From positions 202,964,789 to 203,028,788 of the forward strand of contig CM035407.1 of NCBI GenBank assembly GCA_020310875.1: a stretch of DNA of 64,000 nucleotides. The letters run 5' to 3'. Shown one piece after another: positions 10,707 through 19,994 of the stretch. The notes below the pieces were generated by a model that made no database searches, was not told the origin of the DNA, and saw nothing but the letters and a program-made list of their open reading frames with translations. Numbering within the stretch: the first letter of the stretch is position 1; every line of letters starts with the position of its first letter. The stretch comes from Ceratopteris richardii (Eukaryota; Streptophyta; Polypodiopsida; Polypodiales; Pteridaceae). The translations under genes and the position numbers were made by a program.

Positions 10707-11747
10707 TGCAAAAGGTGGGTCCATAATGATTGACTCTAAGTCGGAGTCACTTGCATCCTCAAATGCATCAGGTCTAGGTTCGCATTCTTCTAAAACTGCA
10801 TCTCCCATGACTGGTTCTATTGAAAAGACGGAAATGTCATAGCCATCCTCGTCACCGTGGGGTATCCATTGTTCTTCATTGATGGCTACATCCATGGTTG
10901 CTAAAATTTCAGCTCAGTCGTGAGGCTCAAATTCTTCGTCAGGAAAAACTACAGGTGCATAGGCTGGCTCTTGAATCGATCTATGGGTTTCTTTTGCACC
11001 TACCTCTCTGGCTTTCTCTCTCTTTTCTTCTTCTACTGCTACCTTGCACATCCATAAGTGGGTGTCTTCATGCATCCATGAGGATCCTGATCCTATGGAA
11101 TGCACTGGCTCAATATCATCTTTGGTTCTATGGATGGGATTCCATTGAATGGGGGGTACATCTCTATGAGAGTAATCCTTGAGATTGACTTTGGTTGTAA
11201 CACCTAAGTGTTGCAAGTACAAAGAATTGGTGCCCCAATCCTGTACCACTTGCAACGGCCGCATAAATGGTCTCCCCAAAATCATCTCATAGGCCTGGTT
11301 TTTGCTAAAGTCACATATAGCAAATGTATGCTCAAACTCTACACCACATGTAGTGAGAGTTATTCCTTCTAGCAATCCCAAAGGTCTCTCAATATGACCA
11401 TCGGCCATTTGTAATTTCATTCTCGTCGACCTGAGTGCTGGCTTGCCCCAACGCTTCCATAGGGAAGTGGTAGCAATTGCAACTCCTGCACCTGAGTCCA
11501 AAATTGCTTTGGTTGTGTATTCCTGATGGGTAACTAGGAGATAGGTATTTCCTTCTTCTCCTTCACTCATATCTCCTATCTTATCCAATGGTATTTCTGG
11601 CACTGTTCTATGTGATCCTACCTGGGAACGCGATTTCGCTATTTCTGGTACTTGTTTGGCTACGTGTTTCCACACTTCTTGCTTAACTTTGAGTAGCTCT
11701 TCTAAAGTGAGGTTGCACTTCAAAGGAAGAAGAGAGAAGTCATACCA
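10608..11747 (-). pseudogene. pro: Inverted Gy1 segment carrying protease 1
   Basis: On the minus strand 11723-10914 is open for 269 codons and contains a clear retropepsin: A-I-L-D-S-G-A-G-V near residue 78, the hydrophobic flap region, and M-I-L-G-R-P-F-M near residue 150. An acidic reading frame continues to 10608. It lies between plus-strand gag and plus-strand RT, so it is a piece of this element's own pol turned around. The right breakpoint is near 11747, where homology to the Gy1-B RT (E-Y-Q-V-C-L-N-P) resumes. The left one lies between about 10600 and 10710, where both strands are open. The RT half containing Y-V-D-D is missing. Confidence 0.85.
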
Positions 11748-12588
11748 GTAGAGAATATCAAGTCTGCCTGAACCCAGAAAAGTGTGTTTTCATGGTAAGG
11801 CAAGGCAAGATCCTAGGGCACATAGTGTCAAAGAATGGCATATCAACAGATGAGGAGAAAGTGAGAGGCATTGCAGAACTACCTAGGCCAAGGAATGTCA
11901 AGGAGGTACATGCCTTCATGGGGCATTGTGGTTACTACCGTTGGTTCATTCACATGTATGTCGTCATTGCAAAGCCTCTATATGCTCTTCTAAATAACTT
12001 TGAGTGGACTGATGAATGTGAGAACTCTTTCAAGGAGCTCAAACGAAGATTATGTTCAGCACCATTCTTGACCACACCAGATTGGAACAAGCCATTCCAT
12101 GTCCACGTAGATGCATCCAATTATGCTATTGGATGTGTACTTGCACAACCTACTAGTGAAGGTAATATGGATCTTCCAATTGCTTATGCCAGTAGACAGT
12201 TGAATGCAGCTGAACGAAACTATACCACCACTGAACGAGAAGGATTAGGCATGGTGTATGCGGTTAAAAAGTTTAGTCACTATTTGCTTGCAAATAAGTT
12301 TAAATTTTTTATGGATCACCAAGCTCTACTGTACCTAGTAAACAAGCCATGCAATACAGGAAGATTAGTAAGATGGTTCCTCTTACTAATGGAATACGAC
12401 TTTGAGGAAGTGGTGAGAAAGGGCAAGACTCATTTGAGAGCAGATCATCTCTCAAGGCTCACATCAGGAGAGGCCCCACAAGGAGTGTCACATGACCTAC
12501 TTGATGCTTACTTGTTTAATTTGGAAGTTGTACCGCAGTGGGCTAAGCCATTAGTGCCAGTATTGACATACGGTCCTAATCACCGTTA
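11748..12588 (+). pseudogene. pol: Gy1 RT C-terminal part and RNase H
   Basis: It begins inside the RT thumb region (CLNPEKCVFM, then ILGHIVSKNG) and lacks the fingers and palm, so it has no Y-V-D-D. The connection (AFMGHCGYYR) and a gypsy RNase H follow: catalytic Asp in V-H-V-D-A-S at 12110-12112, T-T-T-E-R-E with the Glu, F-M-D-H-Q-A-L and the terminal LRADHLSRL. A shift at about 12588 changes frame relative to Gy1-B. I see no second, archaeal-type RNase H of the kind described in Tat elements. Confidence 0.9.
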
Positions 12589-13236
12589 ATGCACACAGAA
12601 GATAGAGAGATAGTAAAAGCTCAAAAGTATCATATCTTGGCAGGAGGTATGTACAAACATACGGAGCAAGGAGTATTAGCCTGTTGTGTGGAAGAGGACG
12701 AGTATGCTAAGTGGTTGCAATTAGCACATGTAGGTGCATTAGAGCAACACTACTCAAAACAATGAACCCTACAGACACTGAGGAGAGTAGGAGTGCATTG
12801 GCCAACCATGGAAGTTGATGTCCATAGAATGTGCAAAGAATGCCCAATCTGCTGCACTAAACCACCAGTGGAACATGCCACTCTTTATCGAGTGTCTTTA
12901 GTGCCAGATTGGAGTGAACCATTGGTAGCCTTCTTGAGGACAAAAGCATTCCCTCAAGATATGACTTTGGCTAGACAAAGGAGTTTGGAACAAGAAGCCT
13001 TAGATTACACAATCATTGGTGATAATTTATACAAACGTGGTAAAGATGGTTACCTAAGAATGTGTGTCCATGAGAGCGAATACCTTAAGATATTAGAGAC
13101 TGCTCACCAAGGTGTAGCAGGAGGACACTTTGGTCCAGATAGGGTGATCAAGGCAATACTATTTGCAGGATTTTGGTGGCCCACCCTTCACATGGACGCC
13201 CATACCTACGTGAAGAGGTGTGAGGTTTGTCAGTGA
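12589..13236 (+). pseudogene. pol: Gy1 integrase N-terminal region with two H2C2 modules
   Basis: This frame is broken only by TGA at 12763-12765 and 13234-13236. Gy1-B has Arg codons at both places. It contains two zinc-binding modules. Module 1 is at 12727-12852 (His in A-H-V-G-A-L-E-Q-H, Cys in C-P-I-C). Module 2 is at 13105-13230 (H-Q-G-V-A-G-G-H, Cys in C-E-V-C). Each is H-x6-H-x30-C-x2-C and exactly 126 bp. Module 2 occupies the canonical place before the core. Module 1 lies 378 bp upstream in the RNase H-integrase linker, where other gypsy elements have none that I know of. Confidence 0.85.
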
Positions 13237-13263
13237 ACCCAGTATCCCATATCCAAGGATGAG

Positions 13264-15195
13264 ATGCCATTGAAGCCTATGATGGGTGGACGTGCATTCT
13301 CTAAGTGGGGAATAGACTTTGTGGGTCCTATTAATCCCCCAACTAAGGGCTCACATGCTGAGTATATCATTGTGGCCACAGACTATCTAACCAAGTGGGT
13401 AGAAGTGAAAGCCACTATGAAGAACGATGCTCAAACAACAGCAAAGTTCCTATTTGAAAATGTGTTCACTAGATACGGACTACCTATAGAGTTAGTTAGT
13501 GATAGAGGGACTCACTTCTTAAATGAAGTCATTGAAAATCTTCTTCAAGAGTTCTTGGTGATACACAAGAAGTCTGCCCCCTATCATCCACAAGCTAATG
13601 GCCAGGCTGAGAGCACAAATAAGATCTTATGCAATGTGCTGACTAAATTGGTGAATAACAAACGCTCTGATTGGGACAAACAGCTACACCACGCTGTTTG
13701 GGCATACCGAGTTGCCTATAAAACGATACTCCAAGCCACACCCTTTCAGATGGTGTTTGGCCAGAATGCAGTGCTACCATTGGATTTTTTGATACCTACG
13801 TTAAAGATAGCACAAGAGCATGACTGGTCAGGTCATGAACTCTACTCTAGAATCTTTGATCTTGAACGTTTAGGGGAGACACGATTGAGAGCTGCAGCAG
13901 GAATCTATGCAGCCAAGAAGAGGCAAAAGGCATATTTTGATACACATGTGAAGGATAAAGGCTTGAAAGCAGGAGACCTAGTCCTAGTCTACACATTGAA
14001 GCAACATGCACAAAAATTAGAGAAAAGAGGTTATGGACCAATGATTATCAATAGGATCTCCACAAGCGGAGCAGTACAACTAGCCACTCTAGAGGGTGAC
14101 GTACTACCAAGTTACATAAGCGGATGTAGAGTCAAGCTATATCAAGAACCCTTAACTGAAGAAATGCTCAATCGACTTAATACTGCAAAGAAACGTAAGG
14201 AAGAGGAAAATCGAATTCGAGAAGAAGCACATGCTGAAGCCCTAGAGCGTATTCGACGAATGAAATTGAGGAGGCAAGGTAGAGATCAACCCATGGATGA
14301 TGCTCGTGAAGCTCTGGGTCATCACATGGCCATGTGCGAAGCTTCAGGTGTATGGTCCCATAAGATAGTTGATCGACGACCTTTTGTGACCCTGGAAGTA
14401 GGACAAGGAGAGAGTGTAAGGACCGTGAGAGCTTTAATTGATTTAGGAGCAGCCACTAGTGCAGTTCGGCTTTCTTACTGCCAACATTTGCAATTCGAGG
14501 TAAAACCCTTAGAAGCATATCTGATAAAATTAGGAGGAGTTGAAACCCCTTGCATGGGAGAGGTGGAACTTCCCCTCTACATTCAAGAGGTCCTAATGTC
14601 AGCAAAAGTGTTAGTATGTGAAGATGCGGATCTTACCGAACCTCTAGTCTTGGGCCAAGACTGGATCTATGATCACGCAGTCAACCTCAACCTAAGAAGT
14701 GGACTTCTTCAAGCTTGGACAGGCCAAAGCCACCTTACGATTGAGTTAGAAAATCAAGCACTCAAACCATTAGAGAAGGCACCAACTCCTGGTTCCTCCA
14801 GGAGCCCACGTGAAGATAACAATGTTGTTCTTGTCCGAAGTTCTATGGTGCAGAGGATTGTCACTCTCGAAGAAGGCACAGAAGTCAACGATGAGTTCCC
14901 ATCTGTTCCAAAGAAGATTCTAAAAGGGAAGGCTCTGCAACACACAACACTGAGGAGACCGAGGATCAAGAAGCATGAGCACCAACGTGTGCACTATGAA
15001 GTACCTCGAGGCATGAAGCAGATCTGGATGCGGAAGGACAGAAAACCCACGGCGTTTGAGACAGACTCTCAAAGAAGCCAACAAGCCACACCGTCACGCA
15101 TTACAATGAAGGAGTCTCTTAGCCAACGCTATAGACATACCCTATCTATTTGGGTTCCTAAGCGGTCAATGAAGGCTATTCCCCATGCTAGATAG
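13264..15195 (+). CDS. pol: Gy1 integrase core, GPY-like tail and second retropepsin
   Basis: This is a 643-codon uninterrupted segment in frame with the zinc modules. The integrase catalytic triad is complete: Asp in W-G-I-D-F-V-G-P (13315), Asp in V-S-D-R-G-T-H (13501) and Glu in Q-A-E-S-T-N (13609), with the D35E spacing. A GPY/F-like tail follows (R-G-Y-G-P-M-I-I near 14030). A Lys/Arg/Glu-rich helix follows at 14160-14290. From about 14380 a second retropepsin-like domain reads A-L-I-D-L-G-A (14431-14451) and L-V-L-G-Q-D-W-I near 14647. The active-site Ser is Leu here (TTA) but Ser (TCA) in Gy1-B, so this copy would be protease-dead at that site. The segment ends at a TAG that is CAA in Gy1-B. 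Confidence 0.9.
   Translation: MPLKPMMGGRAFSKWGIDFVGPINPPTKGSHAEYIIVATDYLTKWVEVKATMKNDAQTTAKFLFENVFTRYGLPIELVSDRGTHFLNEVIENLLQEFLVIHKKSAPYHPQANGQAESTNKILCNVLTKLVNNKRSDWDKQLHHAVWAYRVAYKTILQATPFQMVFGQNAVLPLDFLIPTLKIAQEHDWSGHELYSRIFDLERLGETRLRAAAGIYAAKKRQKAYFDTHVKDKGLKAGDLVLVYTLKQHAQKLEKRGYGPMIINRISTSGAVQLATLEGDVLPSYISGCRVKLYQEPLTEEMLNRLNTAKKRKEEENRIREEAHAEALERIRRMKLRRQGRDQPMDDAREALGHHMAMCEASGVWSHKIVDRRPFVTLEVGQGESVRTVRALIDLGAATSAVRLSYCQHLQFEVKPLEAYLIKLGGVETPCMGEVELPLYIQEVLMSAKVLVCEDADLTEPLVLGQDWIYDHAVNLNLRSGLLQAWTGQSHLTIELENQALKPLEKAPTPGSSRSPREDNNVVLVRSSMVQRIVTLEEGTEVNDEFPSVPKKILKGKALQHTTLRRPRIKKHEHQRVHYEVPRGMKQIWMRKDRKPTAFETDSQRSQQATPSRITMKESLSQRYRHTLSIWVPKRSMKAIPHAR
14380..14730 (+). other. 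Second aspartic protease domain (PR2) of Gy1
   Basis: Retropepsin hallmarks in order are the hydrophobic strand R-P-F-V-T-L-E-V, the active-site loop L-I-D-L-G-A at 14434-14451 (D-S-G-A in Gy1-B), a flap-like G-G-V-E-T-P-C-M-G, and L-G-Q-D-W-I-Y, equivalent to the L-G-x-D-W-L seen near the end of gypsy proteases. It is distinct in sequence from protease 1 at 10914-11723 (D-S-G-A-G, L-G-R-P-F), so it is not a recent duplicate. Its position after integrase is unusual. Confidence 0.8.
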
Positions 15196-15507
15196 ATATG
15201 GGTGCCCAAGGCATGCTTACGAGCCCAAGTAGCTTCACCTCCAGTCACTAGCATAAATCAACCCTCACTAGTACTCCTGGTAAACAACTCAGGAGAGATA
15301 CCTACACCCCACACTATTACACCTTTGGTCAAACCTAGAAATGTCTGGAAATGGGTACCCAAAAGGTCCCAATCCCAGCATAATCTAGCTCATAAACCTT
15401 TACATGGCATCAGCTCTAACAACTACGAATCCTCAATCAAAGTGTGGAAACTTAAACTTGCATTAAACCCCCTGACCAATTTTGTAAATCCATCCACTCT
15501 GATGTAG
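15196..15507 (+). pseudogene. Gy1 linker with W-V-P-K motifs
   Basis: The frame continues after the TAG at 15193. The motif W-V-P-K recurs at I-W-V-P-K-R just before the stop (near 15150), I-W-V-P-K-A (near 15196) and K-W-V-P-K-R (near 15350). The same motif, with W-L-P-K and W-V-R-K variants, appears in the equivalent part of Gy1-B (59982-60494). Function unknown. The spacing of the aromatic-basic motifs suggests a repeated peptide-binding or nucleic-acid-binding element, which is inference. Confidence 0.5.
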
Positions 15508-15718
15508 GTGCATTCTGAGTACATTGCATATCCAAAGCATGCATCTAGGCTGACACTAACCACTAATCACCACTCACATCTCTGATAAACACTTCATCTC
15601 TAACCACTAACCACCTGGAATGTCATGTTAGTATTGTGAAGGGAACACCATTACATCTTGTTTCCTATGCAACACTAACGTGCCCTTCTTCTTCTAGCAG
15701 ATAAGCATTAGAAGTATC
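15508..15718 (+). other. Spacer before the 3' ORF with a splice-acceptor-like tract
   Basis: A 210-bp non-coding stretch between pol and the 3' ORF. TGCCCTTCTTCTTCTAGCAG at 15681-15700 is a strong plant acceptor, 18 bp before the ATG of the 3' ORF. Known Athila-type env-like ORFs are thought to be expressed from spliced RNA, so this may be the acceptor for a subgenomic message. Confidence 0.45.
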
Positions 15719-18700
15719 ATGGCAGCAGCAGCAGGAACAAGCTCCCAGGCAGGCACTAGTACTCAAAGCAACTGAGATACCATGGCCGTGGAGGCTCCTC
15801 TGACAGCGAGGCTTGAAGAGCTTTTAAATGTGAGAAGAATTCCTATCTCGGATCCACCAAGTGGCCTAACAGAAAGAGTAAAGGGGCATTCTCATTGGTT
15901 CAATGAGATGCTAGGAGATTTGGGAGATGCTGATCATATTTGGGAATCCAAGTTGGAATGCGGAGGAGTTTGGTGGACCTTTCAGTTCTTCTCATGAGAA
16001 TTTGAAGCATTACAAAATGTAGCCCCTCTTCAAGATATCTGGCAAAAAGCGGGATTGCAAGATTATTTTAGTGAAGCTTTGCCTAAACCTGATTTCCTTA
16101 GGTGCTATTACTTGATTGCAACTCTGAAGGCTACAAGAGATAAAGATCATTCAGGCACATTCCTGGTACCCTCTCTATCAAACTAGGAGGAAATGAAGAA
16201 GTTTGAGTTGAATATTACTTTAATCAGGGAGGCCCTTCAGATGTATGGCACCCATGTACCCTCTGACCGAGATCCCTTGATACCGGAGTCTATGAAGAAC
16301 AATAAACTCAAGAAGTTGAAAGAAATGTGTGCTCTCACCCCCAACATCGCCATACCACTGTGGATGTGCCTTCAACACTTTGCATTTCTGGCACAAGACC
16401 GGTTCACCCAGCCCCATAAGAAGATTTGGTATGGGTTATACCTAGCAGAGACCGAGAGCTTACCTATTAAAATGCCAGTGTGGATACTTGACCAGTTATA
16501 TGAAGCAGGCAAGCGAGGAATGCGGAAGCCCACTTTGAATGGCTATTGTGCCATTACAAGAATTATCTACAGATGCCTTGCCTATGATGTGTCGATCGCA
16601 AGGGCCCTTAAGTACTCACAGCTGGAATTCTTCCAGGGGCGGAAATCAGGGGTCCAACCCACTAAAAGAATGCGTGGATCACTTTCAGAGGTCCTTATTC
16701 CTCGCGAAGTCACCACAAAAGCCTCCTGTAGAGAAGAAGAATAGGTAGCCCCTTTCACGATCCATCTCCAAGGACCACAATCAGGAGGCATGGTACAACC
16801 CACTCCATCAGCCCCCCCACTACCCACAGATGCTGAGTTTGCATCCATGGTTACATTGACAGAAGATCCATCCTTTGACTTTGAAAGCTTCTTGCAAACA
16901 GCACACTTGTCTGACAGTGAATTCTTTTCTGACAATGAAGGTCCCAGATCATCATCCCAGAGAGAACGACCACATAGTGCGGCATGAAGAGTACATTGGG
17001 AGGATGAGGCACAACACACTCAGGTGGGAGTCACACATGAACAAGTGGAGATGCAGAGGAATGAATCGGAGGAGAGTGAGGAGGAAGCCCCTGCTTACAC
17101 CGCACAACTCAAACGGCTCTACAAAACGATTAAGCAGGTACAAAAGAGGCATAAGCTATCCGAGGAGGCAAATAGAGCAATGGTGAATCAAATGCTTCAA
17201 GCAGAGAACGCAGACCCCCATTTTGTGGAATCATTGAACCTTTTGGCGGAGACATATGGGATTATAGAAGCTATGCGGATCATGTTACATCGCAACCCTC
17301 CTCAATACGATCAACGAAGGATCGATACACGACCACGAAGGGGGAAGATGATTCAAATGGAAGTCTCTACCACCCTCCCTACCACCACTCAAGAAGATGT
17401 CCACATGGCCAGCCCAACCAACAGTGAGGAACCAGATGTAAATATACAGATACCATCTCCACCATCACCTCCCATCCAGCCCTCAGAACCCCTCACCACT
17501 AGCCTTCGTGAACAACCGGTATCCACCCATAGTGAACACATACTACACACCACCATTTCTCCATCCTTCCCTTTGCCTACATCCACCAGTCCCAACCAAT
17601 TTTTTGAACCTCAGATAGGTCACCCCGCCACCCATCAAACCATATTAGGTCAACCATCTTATATACCAGCTCTTGGACAGCCACATGCCCCTTCACAAAC
17701 ATTAACACAACCATTTCACTTCCCTAATACATTTCCTCCTCCCCAACCCCTATCCACTCTACCCCTTTTAACCCCCTCGGAATCAACACAAAACACCCGA
17801 CCTCCATTCTTGACAAACCTTGTAAATATACTTCAACAAATTGAGAATTATAATAAAAAGTCCCTTCCCCAACCCACCTCCCCCACATTCACTACCACCA
17901 CTAACACACCACCTACCATTCCCGTATTCATGATTCGCACACCATCATGTCCGATCCTATGAACATTTCACCTTCCACAGGACCACTCACCACCACTTTT
18001 GTCTCAACATCACCACTTGTAACTTCACGCACGCCATCGCACACAACCAATGTCAGCAAAACATCCACTTTTCCCTTTCCCATTTCCCGAACCCTTGCAT
18101 CTTTCACCTCCACCTCTGCACCCACCTCATTCAGTCATGCATTGGACACCATGTTCGAAGCCGCTGCCCAACTTAAGGAAGAATACCGCCTCTTGGAAGA
18201 AAACAATAAGGAACTATGTACTCTCTCATCCCACCTCCAGGCACATGTCAATGCCTTGGAATTGAGTAATGTAGCATTCCAACAAGAATTGACCACCCTC
18301 CAACACTCGAAGGAAGAGCTTGAGTCCAATTATACAGAGACGGGTAAGGCTATGGAAGAACAACTCAGAGACCAGCTAGCTCGTAATGCTCGACTACAAC
18401 GAAACATGGCTCTACTCCAACGCCACCTAGCGGCTGCCCAAGAAGAAAACAGGAGATTACAGCAACAAAATCAAGACAACCTCGCAGCCGCCATAGAAAA
18501 CACTCCAGGGGCACCCATCGACCCCGCTAGCTTCCGGGCGGTCCCTTCAAAAAGCATACAACAAATTTTGGAAACCTATGCCAACCTCTTAGAAGCACAT
18601 GATCAGCTGGCAAACCAAGTAAAGGAACTACAAAGATCCCAAGTGCCTACACCACAACCACCAGAAGCTAAAGAGATGGTCCATGTTGCCACTTCACCAG

Positions 18701-19935
18701 AGCCCGAATCAACAACGACCAATGAGGTACTTGAGCTACGACAACAAGTGGCAGAGTTAAAGATCAAGTTGTTACAGTATGAAAGACCCCCCTCTCCACC
18801 TAATCAACCAATAGAAGAAGAAGCAATAATCATTCCAGTGGAGGAAACATTTGAAGACAACTATGAGCCTCAACCCATTCCAGGAGGCAGAATCACGGAG
18901 GAAGGACAAGACACATATGAGGAGCCCCCGTCGGCATGGATGAAACAGGTAGAAGAAATGGGGCCAACTCATGAGGAACGTATCTCCACCCAGATGTTGG
19001 CCATGAGGACTATCGAAGAAACCATGCTTCAATCATAATATTTCAGACACCTTGCCCTTAGAAGACTGATCACCAGCTCCGAGTTACAATATAAGCCATA
19101 CTTTGTAGTGTTGGCAGACTACAATGCTGAGATCAAACGTAAAACCAACAAGTACCCTACTTTCGCTACCCAATTTGAACCTGAGGACATTCCAGAGGAC
19201 GCCCACAAAGGGAACATATAGCAACCCACTTGGAGGCAAAAGTTACTGGAAACCTATCCGGATATGCTACGAACATGGGATCACGCGCCCATGCACTTGA
19301 AGTATAACAATTGCTACGGGCCAGTGCAACGAAGAAGATCATGGAAGGCATTTGCCATAAAAGTTAAGAACAATGCCAATTGCAAAGAATGGCTCAATTA
19401 CCCCGCCATTGCACCCCCAATCGGCACACCTACTGTAGCTTACATGATGGCTACCATCAGACATTGGATGCCACGCCTCCACCCCATGCCTGACGTCCCT
19501 GCACAGATGATGCTCAAGATACTGGACATGATGCAAGTGGTGTTAAAGACTTTCCGAAATGTACGTAATATTCAACCGCCAATTCCGGGCTTCATCAACG
19601 GTAACTATGACTTACTTTATGATATGAGCACGACCTCGAGTATCAGAGTGTCTTATGCGTGGCATGCACGAATAAGATATCTCCCTGCTTGCTACAAGCA
19701 AACGTTTGATGACATGTTCACCATGGGGTTCTGGGAAGCACACTCAGAAGTGTTCGCGCAACGCCCAACTCATCTCCTACAATTATTCACCTGCGAACAA
19801 ACAATGCATTCAGAGCTCTACACCACGCCACAACTTGACCTACCGGGCGTAGTTAATTGGGAGGCCCTGCAGAGAGACCTGGTCAAGGGACTGCGGATTA
19901 AAGAACAAGAATTGGCAACCGACATACTACAGTAG
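15719..19935 (+). pseudogene. Gy1 giant 3' ORF (about 1,400 codons), decayed
   Basis: It starts MAAAAGTSSQAGTS. Gy1-B has MAEAVGTSSQAGTS at the same place. One frame runs 15719-17962 with a few stops (TGA 15773, TGA 15995, TAG near 16181, others near 16742 and 16985). After a single frameshift near 17945 the next frame runs to 19935. Blocks are: an N-terminal conserved domain (15800-16680, W/F-rich, R-C-L-A-Y-D-V), a short acidic region, a helical segment (17080-17330), a Pro/Ser/Thr-rich stretch (17340-17960), a long coiled coil (18150-18770), and a C-terminal conserved domain (19060-19900, Y-A-W-H-A-R-I-R-Y-L-P). I see no signal peptide or membrane span, so it does not look like an envelope. 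The family function is unknown. Confidence 0.75.
18150..18780 (+). other. Coiled-coil block of the Gy1 3' ORF
   Basis: This segment is Glu/Gln/Leu/Asn-rich with near-heptad Leu spacing (for example A-A-Q-L-K-E-E-Y, then L-E-E-N-N-K-E-L), followed by A-Q-E-E-N-R-R-L-Q-Q-Q. It is expected to form a long coiled coil. The equivalent in Gy1-B is at 56850-57480 on the minus strand. The unrelated Gy2 3' ORF also ends in a coiled coil. Confidence 0.6.
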
Positions 19936-19959
19936 TACATTGCAAACCGTGGAGCAGAG

Positions 19960-19979
19960 GTCTGTCAGAGGCGACAGAC
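19960..19979 (+). promoter_or_regulatory. Conserved hairpin upstream of the PPT
   Basis: GTCTGTC, a 6-nt loop, then GACAGAC form a perfect 7-bp stem 3 bp before the polypurine tract. The same stem occurs in Gy1-S (46598-46617, perfect) and Gy1-B (55696-55715, one base changed), while the flanking bases differ. It may act in priming or RNA handling. No function is shown. Confidence 0.5.
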
Positions 19980-19982
19980 GCT

Positions 19983-19994
19983 AGGGGGGGAGAG
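19983..19994 (+). other. Gy1 polypurine tract
   Basis: AGGGGGGGAGAG lies immediately before the 3' LTR (TGTTGG at 19995), as expected for plus-strand priming. Confidence 0.8.

Noticed and set aside
10914..11723. A genuine antisense gene inside Gy1
   Set aside because: The product is the element's own type of protease and the neighbouring RT half is missing, so an inversion with deletion explains it better.
12100..12588. An additional archaeal-type RNase H as in Tat elements
   Set aside because: Only one RNase H with the usual gypsy motifs is present between RT and the zinc modules in both Gy1 and Gy1-B.
15719..19935. Calling the 3' ORF an envelope gene
   Set aside because: No signal peptide, membrane span or furin-like site is visible, and the coiled coil is Glu/Gln-rich and cytosolic in character.
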